DNA of 47,980 nt from positions 1 through 47,980 of the forward strand of contig JAHJSR010000017.1 in assembly GCA_018830085.1 (NCBI GenBank), in the 5' to 3' direction. The first letter of the stretch is position 1. The number at the start of each line of letters is the position of its first letter. Positions 18,777-28,997 of the stretch are shown piece by piece. Source of the DNA: Patescibacteria group bacterium. Lineage in GTDB: Bacteria; Patescibacteriota; Patescibacteriia; 2-12-FULL-60-25. The position numbers and the translations under genes are program-made. The notes under the pieces are model-generated. The model saw only the letters and a program-made list of their open reading frames with translations. It was not told where the DNA came from and searched no databases.

Positions 18777-20054
18777 TTAGTATGAATCGTATTGTCTCAT
18801 GGTAACCTGAGCCTCTATTTGTTTAATTGATTCAATAACCACAGAAACCACAATCAGTAATGATGTTCCACCAATAGCCATTACAGATGATCCTCCGGAA
18901 CCTTGAACAACTAAAGGCATAACTGCAATCGCTCCTAAAAAACTAGCGCCAAAAAAGTTCAAACGATTTATCACTAACTGTAAATAATCACTAGTAGGCC
19001 TTCCTGGTCTAATACCTGGAATAAATCCGCCTTGTTTTTGCAAATTCTCAGCAATTTTATCTGGATGAAAAATAACTGAAGTGTAAAAATAAGTGAATCC
19101 AAATACCAAGCCAAAATACAAAGCACCATAAACAACCTGATTTTGCATAATTGTTAAGACCCAACGCGCTGCATCTGCCAACCACTCTGTTCTCGCTTGA
19201 ACAAAAAACTGAGCAACTATAGAAGGGAACAACAACATGGCTATTGCAAAAATAATCGGAATTACACCCGCCATAATCAACTTTAAAGGCAAACTCGAAG
19301 CCACACCACCCGACAATGTTCCCATACCCCTAACCTGCCTGGCATACTGAACCGGTATATTTCTTTGCGCTTCATTAACATACACAACACCAACAACGGT
19401 TAATATAGCTACTGCTAAATACAATGCGATATATATCCATTGTGACGAATCATACGTAGCTAAAAACCTCGAAATTGTAGAAGGAAAACTAGCCAAAATA
19501 CCAGCAAAAATCATGAGCGAAATACCATTTCCTACATTTTTTTCTGTAATAAGCTCACCTATCCACATCAAAAATATTGTGCCAGCTGTCACCGTGGATA
19601 TCAAAGCAACCATATGCAAAGTATCAGTCTTTGTTAAAATCTGAAATTGTGATTGTCTTAATAAAGAGATCAAAGCAAATGACTGTAAAATAGCCAAAGG
19701 CACGGTAATCAATCTAGTCCATTGCTGAATTTTTTTGGTTCCCTGCTCACCTTCTTTTTGAATTTCTTCTAATCTAGGAACAATCATGGTCAACAACTGA
19801 AAAATAATACTTGCCGTAATATATGGCGCTACACCCAATGCAATTACAGAAAAATTACTAATCGTGCCGCCAGAAAACAAACTCAACATTCCCAATACCT
19901 GATTGGCATCAAAAAATCTGCGCAATGCAACTAAGTCTACACCAGGTAAAGGAATATGCGCCGCTACTCTAAAAATAACCATCATTGCCAAAACAAATAG
20001 CAATCCATTCCTCACCTCTTTAACTTTCCAAGCTTTAAGAAGTTTATCCCACAT
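18777..20054 (-). CDS. secY: Protein translocase subunit SecY
   Basis: IPLPGVD, multi-TM, GGFIPGIRPGRPT, VTMRQYDSY; start taken at MWDKLLKAWK. Confidence 0.97.
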   Translation of the reverse strand: MWDKLLKAWKVKEVRNGLLFVLAMMVIFRVAAHIPLPGVDLVALRRFFDANQVLGMLSLFSGGTISNFSVIALGVAPYITASIIFQLLTMIVPRLEEIQKEGEQGTKKIQQWTRLITVPLAILQSFALISLLRQSQFQILTKTDTLHMVALISTVTAGTIFLMWIGELITEKNVGNGISLMIFAGILASFPSTISRFLATYDSSQWIYIALYLAVAILTVVGVVYVNEAQRNIPVQYARQVRGMGTLSGGVASSLPLKLIMAGVIPIIFAIAMLLFPSIVAQFFVQARTEWLADAARWVLTIMQNQVVYGALYFGLVFGFTYFYTSVIFHPDKIAENLQKQGGFIPGIRPGRPTSDYLQLVINRLNFFGASFLGAIAVMPLVVQGSGGSSVMAIGGTSLLIVVSVVIESIKQIEAQVTMRQYDSY

Positions 20055-20110
20055 AATTGATTGATAGTATAGCACGGCAAAACCTGCCCTGCGATTTAAT
20101 TTACACCGAT

Positions 20111-20566
20111 TTATTTTTTGATTTCTGTAACCTGTATCTTACCACCAGCTTTTTCAATAATAACCTTAGCACCAGCTGTTACGCCAATATCCATAATCTG
20201 TAATGCAACTTTTAATTCTTCACCAGCAACAATTTTAGCTTTTGGTGAACTCTTCTTGATTAAAGCCGCCTTTTTTAAAGCTTTGATATCAACAATTGCA
20301 GCAACCTTAAATGTCTTACCCAAATCTGTCGTAGTTACTGTTTCAGTATGTGCATGCATACTTGTAAAACCACGTTTTTTAGGAAAACCTAAAAGCATTT
20401 GCTTAATACCCTTTAGTTTAAGCTTGTTTCGCCCACCAGAACGTGCACGCTGACCTTTTGTGCCTTTGCCAGCTGTTGTTCCATGGCCAGAGGCATTACC
20501 CCTACCTATGCGATCGCTCTTTTGACGAGACCCTTTAGCGGGCTTAAGCGTATGTAATTCAATCAT
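20111..20566 (-). CDS. rplO: Ribosomal protein L15
   Basis: KGSRQKSDRIGRGNASGHGTTAGKGTKGQRARSG. Confidence 0.97.
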   Translation of the reverse strand: MIELHTLKPAKGSRQKSDRIGRGNASGHGTTAGKGTKGQRARSGGRNKLKLKGIKQMLLGFPKKRGFTSMHAHTETVTTTDLGKTFKVAAIVDIKALKKAALIKKSSPKAKIVAGEELKVALQIMDIGVTAGAKVIIEKAGGKIQVTEIKK

Positions 20567-20593
20567 ATAATTAATTTAATATTACTGCAGCAT

Positions 20594-21313
20594 TTAGCTT
20601 TCTTGATTTTCTTTCTTAACGTCATCAACTTTGTTTTCTGCTTCTTCTGGAGGTACTAACTTTTGTAATGCTTCAAAGACTGCCTTCACATTATTAACTT
20701 TATTGTTTGTACCTAAAATTTTTGCAGTTACATTTGGTATTCCCGCGAGTTCCAAAACCGTACGTACTGCTCCACCCGCTTTGACACCAGTACCTTTTGG
20801 AGCTGGTTTCATAACAATCCTAGCAGCACGGTATTTGATTGTAATTGGATGAGGTATAGAATCCTTAACAATAGGAATATTAATCAAAGATTTTCTAGCC
20901 TTACTTGTAGCCTTTGCCATTGCAGATGCAACATCAAGACCTTTCGCCAAACCATATCCAGCTCTACCTTTATGATTTCCAATAACCGCTAAAACCCTAA
21001 ATCTCATTCTTTTACCACCCTTGGTAACACGAGTAACGCGAGAGACCTCAATATTCTTTTCCTCATAATCCGATTCTGCCGGTACATCAGTTTTAGGCAA
21101 ACGTCTCTTACCCTTAAAACCACCCCTACCGCGTTGACCACCACCTGCACCGCGTTGCGCAAAACGGCCACCTCCACGAGGAGATGTTTTTGGAGCTTCT
21201 GCTTTATCAGCGGGTTTATCAGCCACTTTCGCTTCTGCTGATGCCGGTGTAGCTGGAGTTGCTACTGGAGTCTCTTCAGCTTGATTTGTTGCTGTGTTCT
21301 TCTCTTCAGTCAT
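20594..21313 (-). CDS. rpsE: Ribosomal protein S5 with long N-terminal extension
   Basis: S5 core VTKGGKRMRFRVLAVIGNHKGRAGYGLAKG; ~90 aa Ala/Pro/acidic then RGG-rich extension. Confidence 0.96.
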   Translation of the reverse strand: MTEEKNTATNQAEETPVATPATPASAEAKVADKPADKAEAPKTSPRGGGRFAQRGAGGGQRGRGGFKGKRRLPKTDVPAESDYEEKNIEVSRVTRVTKGGKRMRFRVLAVIGNHKGRAGYGLAKGLDVASAMAKATSKARKSLINIPIVKDSIPHPITIKYRAARIVMKPAPKGTGVKAGGAVRTVLELAGIPNVTAKILGTNNKVNNVKAVFEALQKLVPPEEAENKVDDVKKENQES

Positions 21314-21322
21314 AATTTTTTA

Positions 21323-21682
21323 TTAAAATTGTAAACCGCCTTCACGGGCGCCATCTGCTAATGCTTTTACACGACCATGGTAGCGTTTGTCTTTACGGTC
21401 AAATACCACAGCGGAAATATTTTTTGCTTTTGCACGTTCAGCCACAATCTTACCAACCTCGGTAGCGACTTCTACCTTGGTCTTACCTTTTGAATCCTTA
21501 ACATCTTTATCACTTGCAGCAGCTAATGTTAAACCCTTCACATCATCAATAACCTGGGCATAAATATGACTCAGGGCTCTTTTCACAGTTAAACGAGGGC
21601 GCTCTCCTGTGCCGCTTACTTTTGCCCTTACGCGATATGCTCTACGTAATTGTGAGAGCTTTTTTGCTTTCAATTCATTCAT
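21323..21682 (-). CDS. rplR: Ribosomal protein L18
   Basis: [20 protein letters not shown]; conserved order. Confidence 0.95.
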   Translation of the reverse strand: MNELKAKKLSQLRRAYRVRAKVSGTGERPRLTVKRALSHIYAQVIDDVKGLTLAAASDKDVKDSKGKTKVEVATEVGKIVAERAKAKNISAVVFDRKDKRYHGRVKALADGAREGGLQF

Positions 21683-21691
21683 ATGCCTATT

Positions 21692-22237
21692 TTATTTAGA
21701 TGCTGCTTTACCAGCCTTACGTCTTACAACTTCATCAGAATATTTAATTCCTTTACCCTTATAAGGTTCTGGTGGTTTAATTTTACGAATTCTTGCAGCC
21801 GTTTCTCCAACTAATTGCTTATCAATACCCACTATTTTAACTATATTTTTTTCAACTGTTGCCTCTATGCCTTCTGGTACCTGAAATATAACCGGATGCG
21901 AAAAACCTACTTCCATTTTTAAAGCTTTGCCTTCTGTGGCCACACGAAATCCAACACCAATAAACTCTAAAGATTTTTCAAACGGCTTTTCTACTCCTGC
22001 TACTGCGTTCGCCAACAGCTGTCTGATCAAACCCCATAAAGCTCGGATATCTCCATTATCAGGTTGATCTACATTAACAGACATCTCTCGTTTAGCTTCA
22101 TCAAAATTTACCAATACATGTTTTGGTATAACAACAGTTAGTGACCCTTTAGGCCCTTTTACTACTACCTGTTCTTGACTAAGTGTAGGCTCTACACCTT
22201 GTGGTACAGGGATGATGGTTTTTCCTATACGTGACAT
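21692..22237 (-). CDS. rplF: Ribosomal protein L6
   Basis: MSRIGKTIIPVPQGV..., KPPEPYKGKGIKY. Confidence 0.97.
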   Translation of the reverse strand: MSRIGKTIIPVPQGVEPTLSQEQVVVKGPKGSLTVVIPKHVLVNFDEAKREMSVNVDQPDNGDIRALWGLIRQLLANAVAGVEKPFEKSLEFIGVGFRVATEGKALKMEVGFSHPVIFQVPEGIEATVEKNIVKIVGIDKQLVGETAARIRKIKPPEPYKGKGIKYSDEVVRRKAGKAASK

Positions 22238-22238
22238 A

Positions 22239-22631
22239 TTAGAATATTTCGCAAATTACTTCACCACCAAGCTTACGCTTTCGTGCCTGCTTATTTGTCA
22301 TGAGACCGGCTGATGTAGAAATAATAGCCAAGCCCATATCACTTAACACTCTCGGTAACTCGTATGACTTGCGATACACACGTCTTCCTGGAGTTGAAAT
22401 TCGTTTAATGGATCGAATTTTAGGTCCATTTGCAGTGTACTTAAGTTTAACATGAAGATCTTTTTTAACACCTTGCTCTTCTGTTTTAACTCCTTCAATA
22501 TAACCCTCTTGTTCTAAGATTTTTGCTATCGCAAATTTGACCTTGGAGGAAGGTGAGGTTAACTCTTCATGATGCGCGTGCTGCGCATTGCGCAAACGCG
22601 TTAGAAAATCGGAAATTGGATCTGTAATCAT
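22239..22631 (-). CDS. rpsH: Ribosomal protein S8
   Basis: DPISDFLTRLRNAQ..., GLAIISTSAGLMTNKQARK. Confidence 0.97.
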   Translation of the reverse strand: MITDPISDFLTRLRNAQHAHHEELTSPSSKVKFAIAKILEQEGYIEGVKTEEQGVKKDLHVKLKYTANGPKIRSIKRISTPGRRVYRKSYELPRVLSDMGLAIISTSAGLMTNKQARKRKLGGEVICEIF

Positions 22632-22642
22632 AACTTTATATA

Positions 22643-22831
22643 TTACCAGCTGGATTTTTTGATACCCGGCAATTCACCACGCAACGCTAATTCACGAAAG
22701 CAAATACGGCATAAACCCGTATTTCGGATATAGCCATGTTTGCGACCGCAACGCCAGCATCTGTTGACGCGTCGAGTGCTAAATTTGATTTTACGCCTAT
22801 TTGATTTGGCGATTTGATTCTCTGTTGCCAT
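22643..22831 (-). CDS. rpsN: Ribosomal protein S14, zinc-binding type
   Basis: [25 protein letters not shown]...PGIKKSSW. Confidence 0.97.
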   Translation of the reverse strand: MATENQIAKSNRRKIKFSTRRVNRCWRCGRKHGYIRNTGLCRICFRELALRGELPGIKKSSW

Positions 22832-22836
22832 AGTAT

Positions 22837-23376
22837 TTAATCTTTAAATGGAAACCCTAATGCTTTATATAATGCTAGACCTCTTTCCTTGGATCCTGCA
22901 TTTTTAGCAGTCACGGTAACCTGCAATCCGTGCACATGCTCTACTTCATCCGGACTAATTTCCGGGAAAGGTAGATATTCCTTAAAACCAATCGAAATAT
23001 TACCACTCTTATCAATTATCTTGGTCGTTATACCTCTAAAGTCAGTTATACGTGGAAAGGTAAAAGTAAGTAATTTTTCCAAAAAAGACCACATCATATC
23101 ACCACGTAAAGTAACTCTTTTACCTACCACCATACCCTCACGAACCTTAAAGCCAGATATTGATTTTTTCGCCTTTGTTTCAACAGCTTTCTGACCGGAA
23201 ATTCTTCTTAAAGTTTTATCAATAGTTTCCAAATATTTTGAATCCTTTTGAGTAGAAGAAATTCCAACCGAAAGACTAATCTGTTTTATACCAGGTATTG
23301 CCATACGGTTTGTATCACCCAACTCTTTCATAAGCTGAGGTACAATTTCTTTTTGATAGCGTTCTTTTAACATCAT
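22837..23376 (-). CDS. rplE: Ribosomal protein L5
   Basis: [22 protein letters not shown]...FPRITDFRG. Confidence 0.96.
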   Translation of the reverse strand: MMLKERYQKEIVPQLMKELGDTNRMAIPGIKQISLSVGISSTQKDSKYLETIDKTLRRISGQKAVETKAKKSISGFKVREGMVVGKRVTLRGDMMWSFLEKLLTFTFPRITDFRGITTKIIDKSGNISIGFKEYLPFPEISPDEVEHVHGLQVTVTAKNAGSKERGLALYKALGFPFKD

Positions 23377-23381
23377 AAGCT

Positions 23382-23651
23382 TTATAATTTAACGCGTTTA
23401 TTATGCCTTATCTGCTTACCAGCTTCATCTAATAGCATTACATTTGATGCATTAATAGGCATAAAAAATTCTACTGTTTGACCCTTTTCATCGCTACGAC
23501 GAGGCTTCAAATGACGCTTTGATTTATTAACGCCATCTACAACCAAACGATTCATTTCAGCAAAAACCTGCATAACTTTGCCTGTCTTTCCTTTGTCTTT
23601 ACCGGCGATTACCTTTACTGTATCGCCTTTTTTGATCTTATTTTTAATCAT
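23382..23651 (-). CDS. rplX: Ribosomal protein L24
   Basis: [20 protein letters not shown]; start taken at MIKNKI. Confidence 0.95.
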   Translation of the reverse strand: MIKNKIKKGDTVKVIAGKDKGKTGKVMQVFAEMNRLVVDGVNKSKRHLKPRRSDEKGQTVEFFMPINASNVMLLDEAGKQIRHNKRVKL

Positions 23652-23655
23652 ACAT

Positions 23656-24027
23656 TTATAAGACCTCTGGGGCCAAAGATACAATTTTCATAAATCCATT
23701 ACCACGCAACTCTCTGGCGACTGGACCAAATATGCGAGTTCCTTTAGGTTCTTTTGTTTTTTTATCAATAACTACTGCAGCATTATCGTCAAAACGAATA
23801 TAAGTTCCATCTGGTCTCCTTGTCTCTTTATGCGTTCTTACAATAACAGCATGGACAACATCAGACTTTTTAACAGTACCATGTGGAATAGCTTCTTTTA
23901 CTACGCAAGTAATAACGTCACCAACACCTGATGTTCGCTTTTTGTATCCACCAAGCACTCTAATACACTGAAGTTTTTTAGCTCCAGAATTATCGGCGAC
24001 CTTAAGCATTGTTCTATGTTGAATCAT
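23656..24027 (-). CDS. rplN: Ribosomal protein L14
   Basis: [27 protein letters not shown]. Confidence 0.97.
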   Translation of the reverse strand: MIQHRTMLKVADNSGAKKLQCIRVLGGYKKRTSGVGDVITCVVKEAIPHGTVKKSDVVHAVIVRTHKETRRPDGTYIRFDDNAAVVIDKKTKEPKGTRIFGPVARELRGNGFMKIVSLAPEVL

Positions 24028-24040
24028 ATATTATTTATGC

Positions 24041-24316
24041 TTACACAGCAGGGGTTATGGTTTTAACATATCTCCAGCGCTTTTTTGTTGAAATTGGTCT
24101 TACTTCTGATATTTCTACCAAATCACCAACATGCGCCATACCCTTCTCATCATGTGCCATAAACTTGGTAGATACGGTATAGGTTTTTCCGTACTTTGGA
24201 TGTTGAACCCTGCGTTCTACGCGTACCGTAATCGTCTTCAGAGCTTTGGCTGAAGTCACAATTCCTTGTAACCTGCGACGATTATCTTCGCGATTTGTAT
24301 TTGCTGCATTAGTCAT
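24041..24316 (-). CDS. rpsQ: Ribosomal protein S17
   Basis: LQGIVTSAKALKTITVRVERRVQHPKYGK. Confidence 0.96.
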   Translation of the reverse strand: MTNAANTNREDNRRRLQGIVTSAKALKTITVRVERRVQHPKYGKTYTVSTKFMAHDEKGMAHVGDLVEISEVRPISTKKRWRYVKTITPAV

Positions 24317-24318
24317 AG

Positions 24319-24513
24319 TTATTTCTTAGTTTCTTGCTCAGCAATAATTGTTACAATTCTTGCCAAGTCTTTTCGAGCTTTACGCAAATCACGTACTTTA
24401 GAATTCTGACGAGTTGTTATATTAAATCTCAAATCGCGAATTTCGCCGCGCAATTCTGCTGCGCGTTGCTTTAGCTCTACCGGTGTTAGTTGTCTTATAT
24501 CTTTTGCTTTCAT
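24319..24513 (-). CDS. rpmC: Ribosomal protein L29
   Basis: L29 fold pattern and conserved order. Confidence 0.93.
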   Translation of the reverse strand: MKAKDIRQLTPVELKQRAAELRGEIRDLRFNITTRQNSKVRDLRKARKDLARIVTIIAEQETKK

Positions 24514-24521
24514 ATCACGAT

Positions 24522-24938
24522 CTAAAAGTTACGTGTAATATAAACTGCTTTACAAGGCAACTTATATGCTGCTTTTTCTAAAGCTTCTTTTGCCTTATCA
24601 GCTGGGATACCATCCATTTCAAACAAAATTGTTCCTGGTCTTATAGGTGCTACATAATGATCAACACTACCTTTTCCTCCACCCATACGAATCTCATTTC
24701 CACGCTTTGTAATTGGTTTATCCGGAAAAACTCTAATCCATATTTTTCCACCACGTCTTGTATACCTTGTAAGTACACGACGACAAGCTTCAATCTGACG
24801 TGAAGTCAACCAAACTGGCGTAGTTGCTTTTAATCCAAATTCGCCAAACGCTAAAAAGATTTTCGTTGAAGCGATGCGGATATTTCTTGCGCGGCCTTTT
24901 TGCCACTTTCTATGTTTTACTTTTTTAGGAATCAACAT
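24522..24938 (-). CDS. rplP: Ribosomal protein L16
   Basis: MLIPKKVKHRKWQKG..., GGKGSVDHYVAPI. Confidence 0.97.
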   Translation of the reverse strand: MLIPKKVKHRKWQKGRARNIRIASTKIFLAFGEFGLKATTPVWLTSRQIEACRRVLTRYTRRGGKIWIRVFPDKPITKRGNEIRMGGGKGSVDHYVAPIRPGTILFEMDGIPADKAKEALEKAAYKLPCKAVYITRNF

Positions 24939-24949
24939 ATGAGTTTCTA

Positions 24950-25684
24950 TTATGATGCAAATCTATTCGATGGACGCTTCTCTCTACGACTATCTCTGCC
25001 TGGAGTTCTAGGAGTAGTTGGTTGATATTGTTGCAAACGATCTTTTGCAAAAACATCACCACGATAAATCCAAACCTTTACCCCAATAGCACCCATCATG
25101 GTATGAGCAAAATCTTGTGAATAATCGATATCTGCACGCAAATTAGATAATGGAATTTTTCCCCAACCCAACCATTCACGTCTTGCGATTTCGGCACCGT
25201 TTAAGCGACCTGAAACCGAAATCTTAACACCCAAAGCACCAGCTTTTTTTACTCTTTCAATAGCCTGTTTCATTATACGTCTAAATGGCATACGTCTTTC
25301 GAGTTCAGCAATCACTTGCTGCCCTACTATTGTCGCCTCTAATGCTGCCTTAGGTACTTCAGAAACATTTAATTGCAACTGCACCTTCTTACCTCTAAAA
25401 AAGGTTTTCAAAAACTTTGTCTTTAAATCTTCTATACCCGTACCCGAATGGCCGATAACCATACCAGGTCTTGCTGTTTTAAGCGTAATAGTCAAAGTGC
25501 CTCTAGATCTCTCTATCAACACAGCGCTAATCGCAGCCTCTTTAAGCTCTTTCTTGAAAAAATCACGAATAGCTAAATCTTGTTGAATTTGCACACAATA
25601 CAAATTTTTGCGAGCAAACCAACGTGACGGCCATGTTGTGGTCGTTCCGAGCCTAAATGCTTTTGGATGAACTTTGTGTCCCAT
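24950..25684 (-). CDS. rpsC: Ribosomal protein S3
   Basis: MGHKVHPKAFRLG..., KH domain, GWGKIPLSNLRADIDY. Confidence 0.96.
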   Translation of the reverse strand: MGHKVHPKAFRLGTTTTWPSRWFARKNLYCVQIQQDLAIRDFFKKELKEAAISAVLIERSRGTLTITLKTARPGMVIGHSGTGIEDLKTKFLKTFFRGKKVQLQLNVSEVPKAALEATIVGQQVIAELERRMPFRRIMKQAIERVKKAGALGVKISVSGRLNGAEIARREWLGWGKIPLSNLRADIDYSQDFAHTMMGAIGVKVWIYRGDVFAKDRLQQYQPTTPRTPGRDSRREKRPSNRFAS

Positions 25685-25688
25685 AGTT

Positions 25689-26138
25689 TTATGATTCAAT
25701 ATTTTCAGTCTTTTCTGACTTTACCTCTTTTTTAACAGCTGGTTTACTAACTACTTTTTTACTGGAGCGAGGTGTATAAGATTTCTTAGTTTTTACTGGC
25801 TCTCGTTTGTCATCAGAAAGTATCAAAGTGATATGAGATGTACGTTTACGAATCATACCCGCTCTACCGTGAGCTCTTGGTCTAAAACGTTTAATCGTCA
25901 TTCCACCATCAACCATCAAATGATTAATCCACAAATCATCTACATTTAATTTAAAATTATTTTCAGCATTAGCTATCGCTGATTGTAATAATTTTAACAT
26001 TGGTCTAGCAGCTGCTTTATTTAAAAACTTTAACTGCGTCTCTGCTTGACGAACCGGCATACGTCTAATCAACCCGGCTACTAACCGTATTTTTCGAGGC
26101 GCCATGCGGAGTCGGCGTAATTTTGCTGTGACTTCCAT
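25689..26138 (-). CDS. rplV: Ribosomal protein L22
   Basis: RMAPRKIRLVAGLIR, RPRAHGRAGMIRKRTSHI; basic C-terminal extension. Confidence 0.96.
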   Translation of the reverse strand: MEVTAKLRRLRMAPRKIRLVAGLIRRMPVRQAETQLKFLNKAAARPMLKLLQSAIANAENNFKLNVDDLWINHLMVDGGMTIKRFRPRAHGRAGMIRKRTSHITLILSDDKREPVKTKKSYTPRSSKKVVSKPAVKKEVKSEKTENIES

Positions 26139-26149
26139 ATATTTATATA

Positions 26150-26437
26150 TTATTTCTTGCCTTGAGCAAGTGATTTTTGCATTTTACCGCCATGCTGTAC
26201 AAATTTACGTGTTGGAGAGAACTCACCCAGTTTATGACCAACCATGCTCTCTAAAACTAGCACGTTAATGTGCATTCTTCCGTTATGTACTCCAAAAGTA
26301 TAGCCCACCATCTCTGGTGTAATAGTCGAAGAACGAGCCCATGTTTTAATCACGGTCTTTGTTCCAGACTGTTGTGCTGCAACTTTTTTGAGTAGTTTAG
26401 GATCGGTAAAAGGTCCTTTTTTAAGACTTCTAGACAT
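26150..26437 (-). CDS. rpsS: Ribosomal protein S19
   Basis: [19 protein letters not shown]. Confidence 0.97.
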   Translation of the reverse strand: MSRSLKKGPFTDPKLLKKVAAQQSGTKTVIKTWARSSTITPEMVGYTFGVHNGRMHINVLVLESMVGHKLGEFSPTRKFVQHGGKMQKSLAQGKK

Positions 26438-26442
26438 ATAGA

Positions 26443-27288
26443 TTATTTGCGTTTCTTGTTACGTCTGCGCTGCAAAATCAAAGCATCAGAGGCTCTGTTC
26501 TTACGACGAGTTTTAACACCAAGAGCAGGTTTGCCCCACTTAGTCTTGGCATGCTTCATACCAATCGGGTGCTTACCTTCACCACCACCATGCGGGTGAT
26601 CAATTGGATTCATAGCCTTACCACGCACAGTAGGCTTAATACCCCTATGCCTCATACGCCCAGCTTTTCCATATCTAACCAAACGGTAATCAGGATTTGA
26701 AACAGAACCAATGGTAGCCATGCAACTTTTTGAAACATTTCTAATTTCACCAGAAGGTAATTTTAAAGTTGCGTACTTACCTTCCACAGCCATCAAGCGA
26801 ATCATAACACCAGCACCACGCGCTAATTTAGCACCCGTGCCAGGTTGCAACTCAACGGCATGAATCAATGTACCCAACGGTACACGTTCAAGAGGCATAC
26901 GATTTCCTACATTAATTTCCACTTCTCCTGTTTTTGTAGAAAGAATTTTATCACCAATCGCTAACTTATCAGGTGCAATAATATAACTCTTAACACCATC
27001 AGCATAAGCAATCATGGCAATACGAGCACCGCGCACTGGATCATATTCAATAGTTTTAACAGTTGCTGGAATATCGTATTTATTTCTCAATAAATCAACA
27101 AGTCTGTAGCGCTGTTTATGACCTCCACCCTGATGTCTAACTGTAATTTTCCCATTTGTTCTACCAGCAAAAGCTTTCCTTGGGATTGTCAAAGATTTCT
27201 CTGGACTCTTTTTTGTTACATCGGAAAAATCCTGCACCGATGAGAGACGGCGTCCTTTTGTAACTGGTCGATATCGTTTAATAGGCAT
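26443..27288 (-). CDS. rplB: Ribosomal protein L2
   Basis: [35 protein letters not shown]. Confidence 0.98.
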   Translation of the reverse strand: MPIKRYRPVTKGRRLSSVQDFSDVTKKSPEKSLTIPRKAFAGRTNGKITVRHQGGGHKQRYRLVDLLRNKYDIPATVKTIEYDPVRGARIAMIAYADGVKSYIIAPDKLAIGDKILSTKTGEVEINVGNRMPLERVPLGTLIHAVELQPGTGAKLARGAGVMIRLMAVEGKYATLKLPSGEIRNVSKSCMATIGSVSNPDYRLVRYGKAGRMRHRGIKPTVRGKAMNPIDHPHGGGEGKHPIGMKHAKTKWGKPALGVKTRRKNRASDALILQRRRNKKRK

Positions 27289-27293
27289 ATTTC

Positions 27294-27755
27294 TTATACT
27301 CCTTCGTAGAGATCAATAGTTTGTCCCTTTTTAACTACAACAAAAGCCTTCTTCCATTGTTTTCTGTGACCGACACGCGAACCTCTAAAAATTCTTTTAC
27401 CATTACCTCTAGCAGTTCGAATATCAATTACTGTAACACCATATAAGTCTTGAACAGCTTTTGCTATAGAAACTTTTTCAGCGCTAACCGGTACTTGAAA
27501 AACATAAACATTATTAGATGCCAATACAGCAGCTTTCTCACTAACGACTGGTGCTAAAAGCAGTTTATAAGACATACCAGCCTGACCTTTTTTTGCTTTT
27601 ACAGCTTGGACTTCCTTTTTAGCACCTTTAACAGGCTCTTGCTGAGATTCAGGTGTAAAAACTTCAGTAGTCTCATTTTCTACCTTTTTCACTTTCTTGT
27701 TTTCATCCGTGCTATCTTTTTTTGTTACGGATGTTTTGCGTTTAAATATACCCAT
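27294..27755 (-). CDS. rplW: Ribosomal protein L23 with N-terminal extension
   Basis: L23 core LLAPVVSEKAAVLA... preceded by a charged ~60 aa extension. Confidence 0.93.
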   Translation of the reverse strand: MGIFKRKTSVTKKDSTDENKKVKKVENETTEVFTPESQQEPVKGAKKEVQAVKAKKGQAGMSYKLLLAPVVSEKAAVLASNNVYVFQVPVSAEKVSIAKAVQDLYGVTVIDIRTARGNGKRIFRGSRVGHRKQWKKAFVVVKKGQTIDLYEGV

Positions 27756-27757
27756 AC

Positions 27758-28384
27758 TTATTTATAAATAATTTCAAATTCCGGTATAGCTGCTTGTTCA
27801 AATACAATAGTCGGATACTTCACCAAATCAGCAACATTCAAAGAATTTACAGTCACCAACTGAATATTTGATAAGTTTCTTACCATGCGCATCAAGATTG
27901 GATTCGACTCTTTGATAACTACCAAGGCTTTGCGACCAATTGGAAGCTTCTTCATCCAAGATGCCATTAATTTTGTCTTTGGTTCTTCTATAGGAAAGTT
28001 ATCTACCACTAAAAGCTTTTCATGCTTTACTCTATCCGACAAAACCATAAACAAAGCTAACCTTTTTAACTTTCTATTAATTTTTACCGTAAAATTTCTG
28101 TTAGCACGTGGACCAAAAGTCACACCACCACCTACCCAAATCGGTGAACGAGTAGATCCATGACGTGCTCTTCCTGTACCTTTTTGACGCCAAGGTTTTT
28201 TTCCACCGCCAGATACTTCACCTCTAGTTTTGGTATTTGCTGTAGCAGCGCGTTTATTTGCCAACAAAGCAACCACAACCGTATGAATAACAGATGGCTT
28301 TGTTTTAACTTCAAAATGCGTAGCTGATAAATCAGTTGTCCCTACTACTTCACCATTGATATTGTATATCTTTACATTTGCCAT
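27758..28384 (-). CDS. rplD: Ribosomal protein L4
   Basis: TRGEVSGGGKKPWRQKGTGRARHGSTRSPIWVGGGVTFGP. Confidence 0.97.
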   Translation of the reverse strand: MANVKIYNINGEVVGTTDLSATHFEVKTKPSVIHTVVVALLANKRAATANTKTRGEVSGGGKKPWRQKGTGRARHGSTRSPIWVGGGVTFGPRANRNFTVKINRKLKRLALFMVLSDRVKHEKLLVVDNFPIEEPKTKLMASWMKKLPIGRKALVVIKESNPILMRMVRNLSNIQLVTVNSLNVADLVKYPTIVFEQAAIPEFEIIYK

Positions 28385-28394
28385 ATTCTTGTAG

Positions 28395-28997
28395 TTAGAC
28401 AGTTTGTATCTTAAGAATCGAATTTCTAGCGCCTGGTACAGCTCCTTTAATTGCTAAAATACCACCATCGCGTACTTCTATAACATTCAAATTCTTTACC
28501 GTGACAGTATCATTACCCATACGACCAGCCATGCGCAATCCTTTAAAAACACGTTGCACACCACCAGCACCTATAGATCCAGGCATACGTAACTGATCTT
28601 TATGACCATGAGAAGCAGGCCCACCTTTAAAACCATGGCGTTTTACAACGCCCTGAAAACCTTTACCTTTAGATGTACCGATAACATCAATTTTATCTCC
28701 CACCTCAAAAGTCGACGCTTCAATAACGTCTCCGCGTTTGATTTCTGCGGTGTCGTTTAACCTAAACTCACGAATAATTTTTGCCTTAGGCAAATCGCGC
28801 AAATGCCCCTCAAGTGGCTTCGATAATCGCTTGGCATTTAAAAAGCTGAGTTGCACGGCCGTATAGCCATCGCTCTCATCTTCCTTAACTTGTGTAACTA
28901 CACAAGGCCCAGCCTGAACTAGGGTAACCGGAATAACCGCCCCTTCAGGCGAATATATTTGCGACATCTCGAGTTTTTTTGCAAGAATGATTTTCAT
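28395..28997 (-). CDS. rplC: Ribosomal protein L3 (start likely at MKIILAKKLEMSQ)
   Basis: GKGFQGVVKRHGFKGGPASHGHKDQLRMPGSIG; the 18 upstream residues of the ORF call look untranslated. Confidence 0.93.
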   Translation of the reverse strand: MKIILAKKLEMSQIYSPEGAVIPVTLVQAGPCVVTQVKEDESDGYTAVQLSFLNAKRLSKPLEGHLRDLPKAKIIREFRLNDTAEIKRGDVIEASTFEVGDKIDVIGTSKGKGFQGVVKRHGFKGGPASHGHKDQLRMPGSIGAGGVQRVFKGLRMAGRMGNDTVTVKNLNVIEVRDGGILAIKGAVPGARNSILKIQTV

